Shown here: one piece after another, positions 7,171 to 7,872 of the stretch
Position numbering within the stretch: position 1 is the first letter of the stretch
Layout of the letters: the number at the start of each line of letters is the position of its first letter
Source of the DNA: Thiotrichaceae bacterium
Lineage (GTDB): Bacteria > Pseudomonadota > Gammaproteobacteria > Thiotrichales > Thiotrichaceae
Length of the DNA stretch: 7,872 bases
Direction: 5' to 3'
NCBI GenBank assembly: GCA_026992705.1
Contig: JALWYT010000072.1
Span: forward strand, 1-7,872
The notes under the pieces: generated by a model
Told to the model about the DNA's origin: nothing
What the model saw: the letters and a program-made list of their open reading frames with translations, nothing else
The model's database searches: none
Made by a program: the position numbers and the translations under genes

Positions 7171-7872
7171 TTATACATTTATTTCATCCATAGACGGGAA
7201 AAGTCGTTGCATTAGACCTTTTTTATGGGCTTTTAGAGCATCGATTTTTTGAGATTGGGCGGTGATAAGTTTATCAATAGAGCTTAGGCAGTCGGCAATT
7301 TTTTGTTGTTCATCATTTAACTTTGGATAGACGACAGATAACGACTTAATAATCTCAGCATTTAGATTTTTGATTCCTCCACCTGCCGCAGCATTTATGA
7401 AATAGGTTTGTGCACTATTGGATAAGATAAAATAATATAGATAATCTCGATTGATATTGTCAGAAATTTTAGTAACTGCTATCCACCCATCATGAATGCA
7501 TGATTTAATTTCCATAATATAGGGTCGCCCAAAACTCATTGAGTTAGACATAATCAGATCACCTGGGTGTACCTCCCTCGTTTTTTTTAAAGCTGTTACT
7601 TTTACTCTTTCCTCGGTTCGTGAAATATATTTTGCCTCTTTATCAACATCACCAATCTTTAGCCAATTCAAGCCCTCTGGTTCATCTGTTAAGTAACTAT
7701 CAATTGGTCTAGGCGAACCACCTCTGAGAATTGTTGAAAGCTTTCCTAATTGTTTACTTTTCCACTCCCCCTTATCCCAAAACTCAGGAAACCGCAGCTT
7801 GGGTACACTTTCACCTTTGGCGGGGAAGAGATTTTGCAGCAAGCCTTTTTTATAGCGTTGCAGTACTTCGTG
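7171..7872 (-). CDS. hsdS: Type I restriction-modification specificity subunit HsdS, C-terminal part (5' end outside window)
   Basis: HsdS recognises the split DNA target of a type I R-M system through two target-recognition domains (TRDs) joined by conserved helices. The frame is open to the window edge (HEVLQRYKKG before the first TTG-coded Leu), so the gene continues to the right; 233 residues are present. From the edge: the end of the central conserved helix (LQRYKKGLLQNLFP), the linker VPKLRFPEF that usually opens a TRD, TRD2 (about residues 30-185, with ILRGGSPRP and GDLIMSNSMSFGRP), and the C-terminal conserved helix ADCLSSIDKLITAQSQKIDALKAHKKGLMQRLFP. The C-terminus SMDEINV and stop are normal. 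TRD1 is out of view, so the target sequence cannot be predicted. Alternatively this could be a half-HsdS, which only the flanking sequence would show. It precedes hsdM in the same direction, probably as one operon. Confidence 0.93.
   Translation of the reverse strand, partial: HEVLQRYKKGLLQNLFPAKGESVPKLRFPEFWDKGEWKSKQLGKLSTILRGGSPRPIDSYLTDEPEGLNWLKIGDVDKEAKYISRTEERVKVTALKKTREVHPGDLIMSNSMSFGRPYIMEIKSCIHDGWIAVTKISDNINRDYLYYFILSNSAQTYFINAAAGGGIKNLNAEIIKSLSVVYPKLNDEQQKIADCLSSIDKLITAQSQKIDALKAHKKGLMQRLFPSMDEINV

Overview
This AT-rich window looks like a chromosomal segment of a gammaproteobacterium. The UvrA, TrkH and RF3 (PrfC) proteins all read as close relatives of the E. coli proteins, and a DUF2058 (YaiL-like) protein, typical of Gammaproteobacteria, lies next to uvrA. 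I cannot name the genus from sequence alone.

Left part (1-5024), plus strand, mostly housekeeping. The window opens inside uvrA (C-terminal ~241 residues: zinc finger, ABC signature, Walker B). A short promoter region with an 18-bp perfect palindrome follows. Next come a DUF2058 protein and, 2 bp later, a very small AdoMet-decarboxylase-like (SpeD-family) protein that keeps the pyruvoyl-forming Ser and the other main active-site residues. These two are probably co-translated. After a ~107-bp gap comes trkH (K+ uptake channel subunit). A ~209-bp gap then holds a remarkable nested palindrome (3292-3397: 19-bp perfect outer arms, two inner GGGA-loop hairpins). prfC (peptide chain release factor 3) follows, starting 34 bp after the palindrome.

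Middle part (5025-5453), a scar. Three tandem 22-bp AT-rich units run directly into the last ~98 codons of a DUF4143-type AAA ATPase gene whose 5' three quarters are gone. This looks like a deletion remnant between the housekeeping block and the accessory genes.

Right part (5500-7872), minus strand, accessory. This is part of a type I restriction-modification locus: the C-terminal part of the specificity subunit HsdS (cut by the window edge), followed 39 bp downstream by a full-length methyltransferase subunit HsdM. The order S then M is unusual. No hsdR is visible; it would have to lie beyond the right edge or elsewhere.

The best candidates for something not routinely described are the minimal SpeD-like protein coupled to DUF2058, the nested palindrome before prfC, and the 22-bp repeat array fused to the ATPase remnant. 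I found no tRNA, rRNA, CRISPR array or intact transposase.
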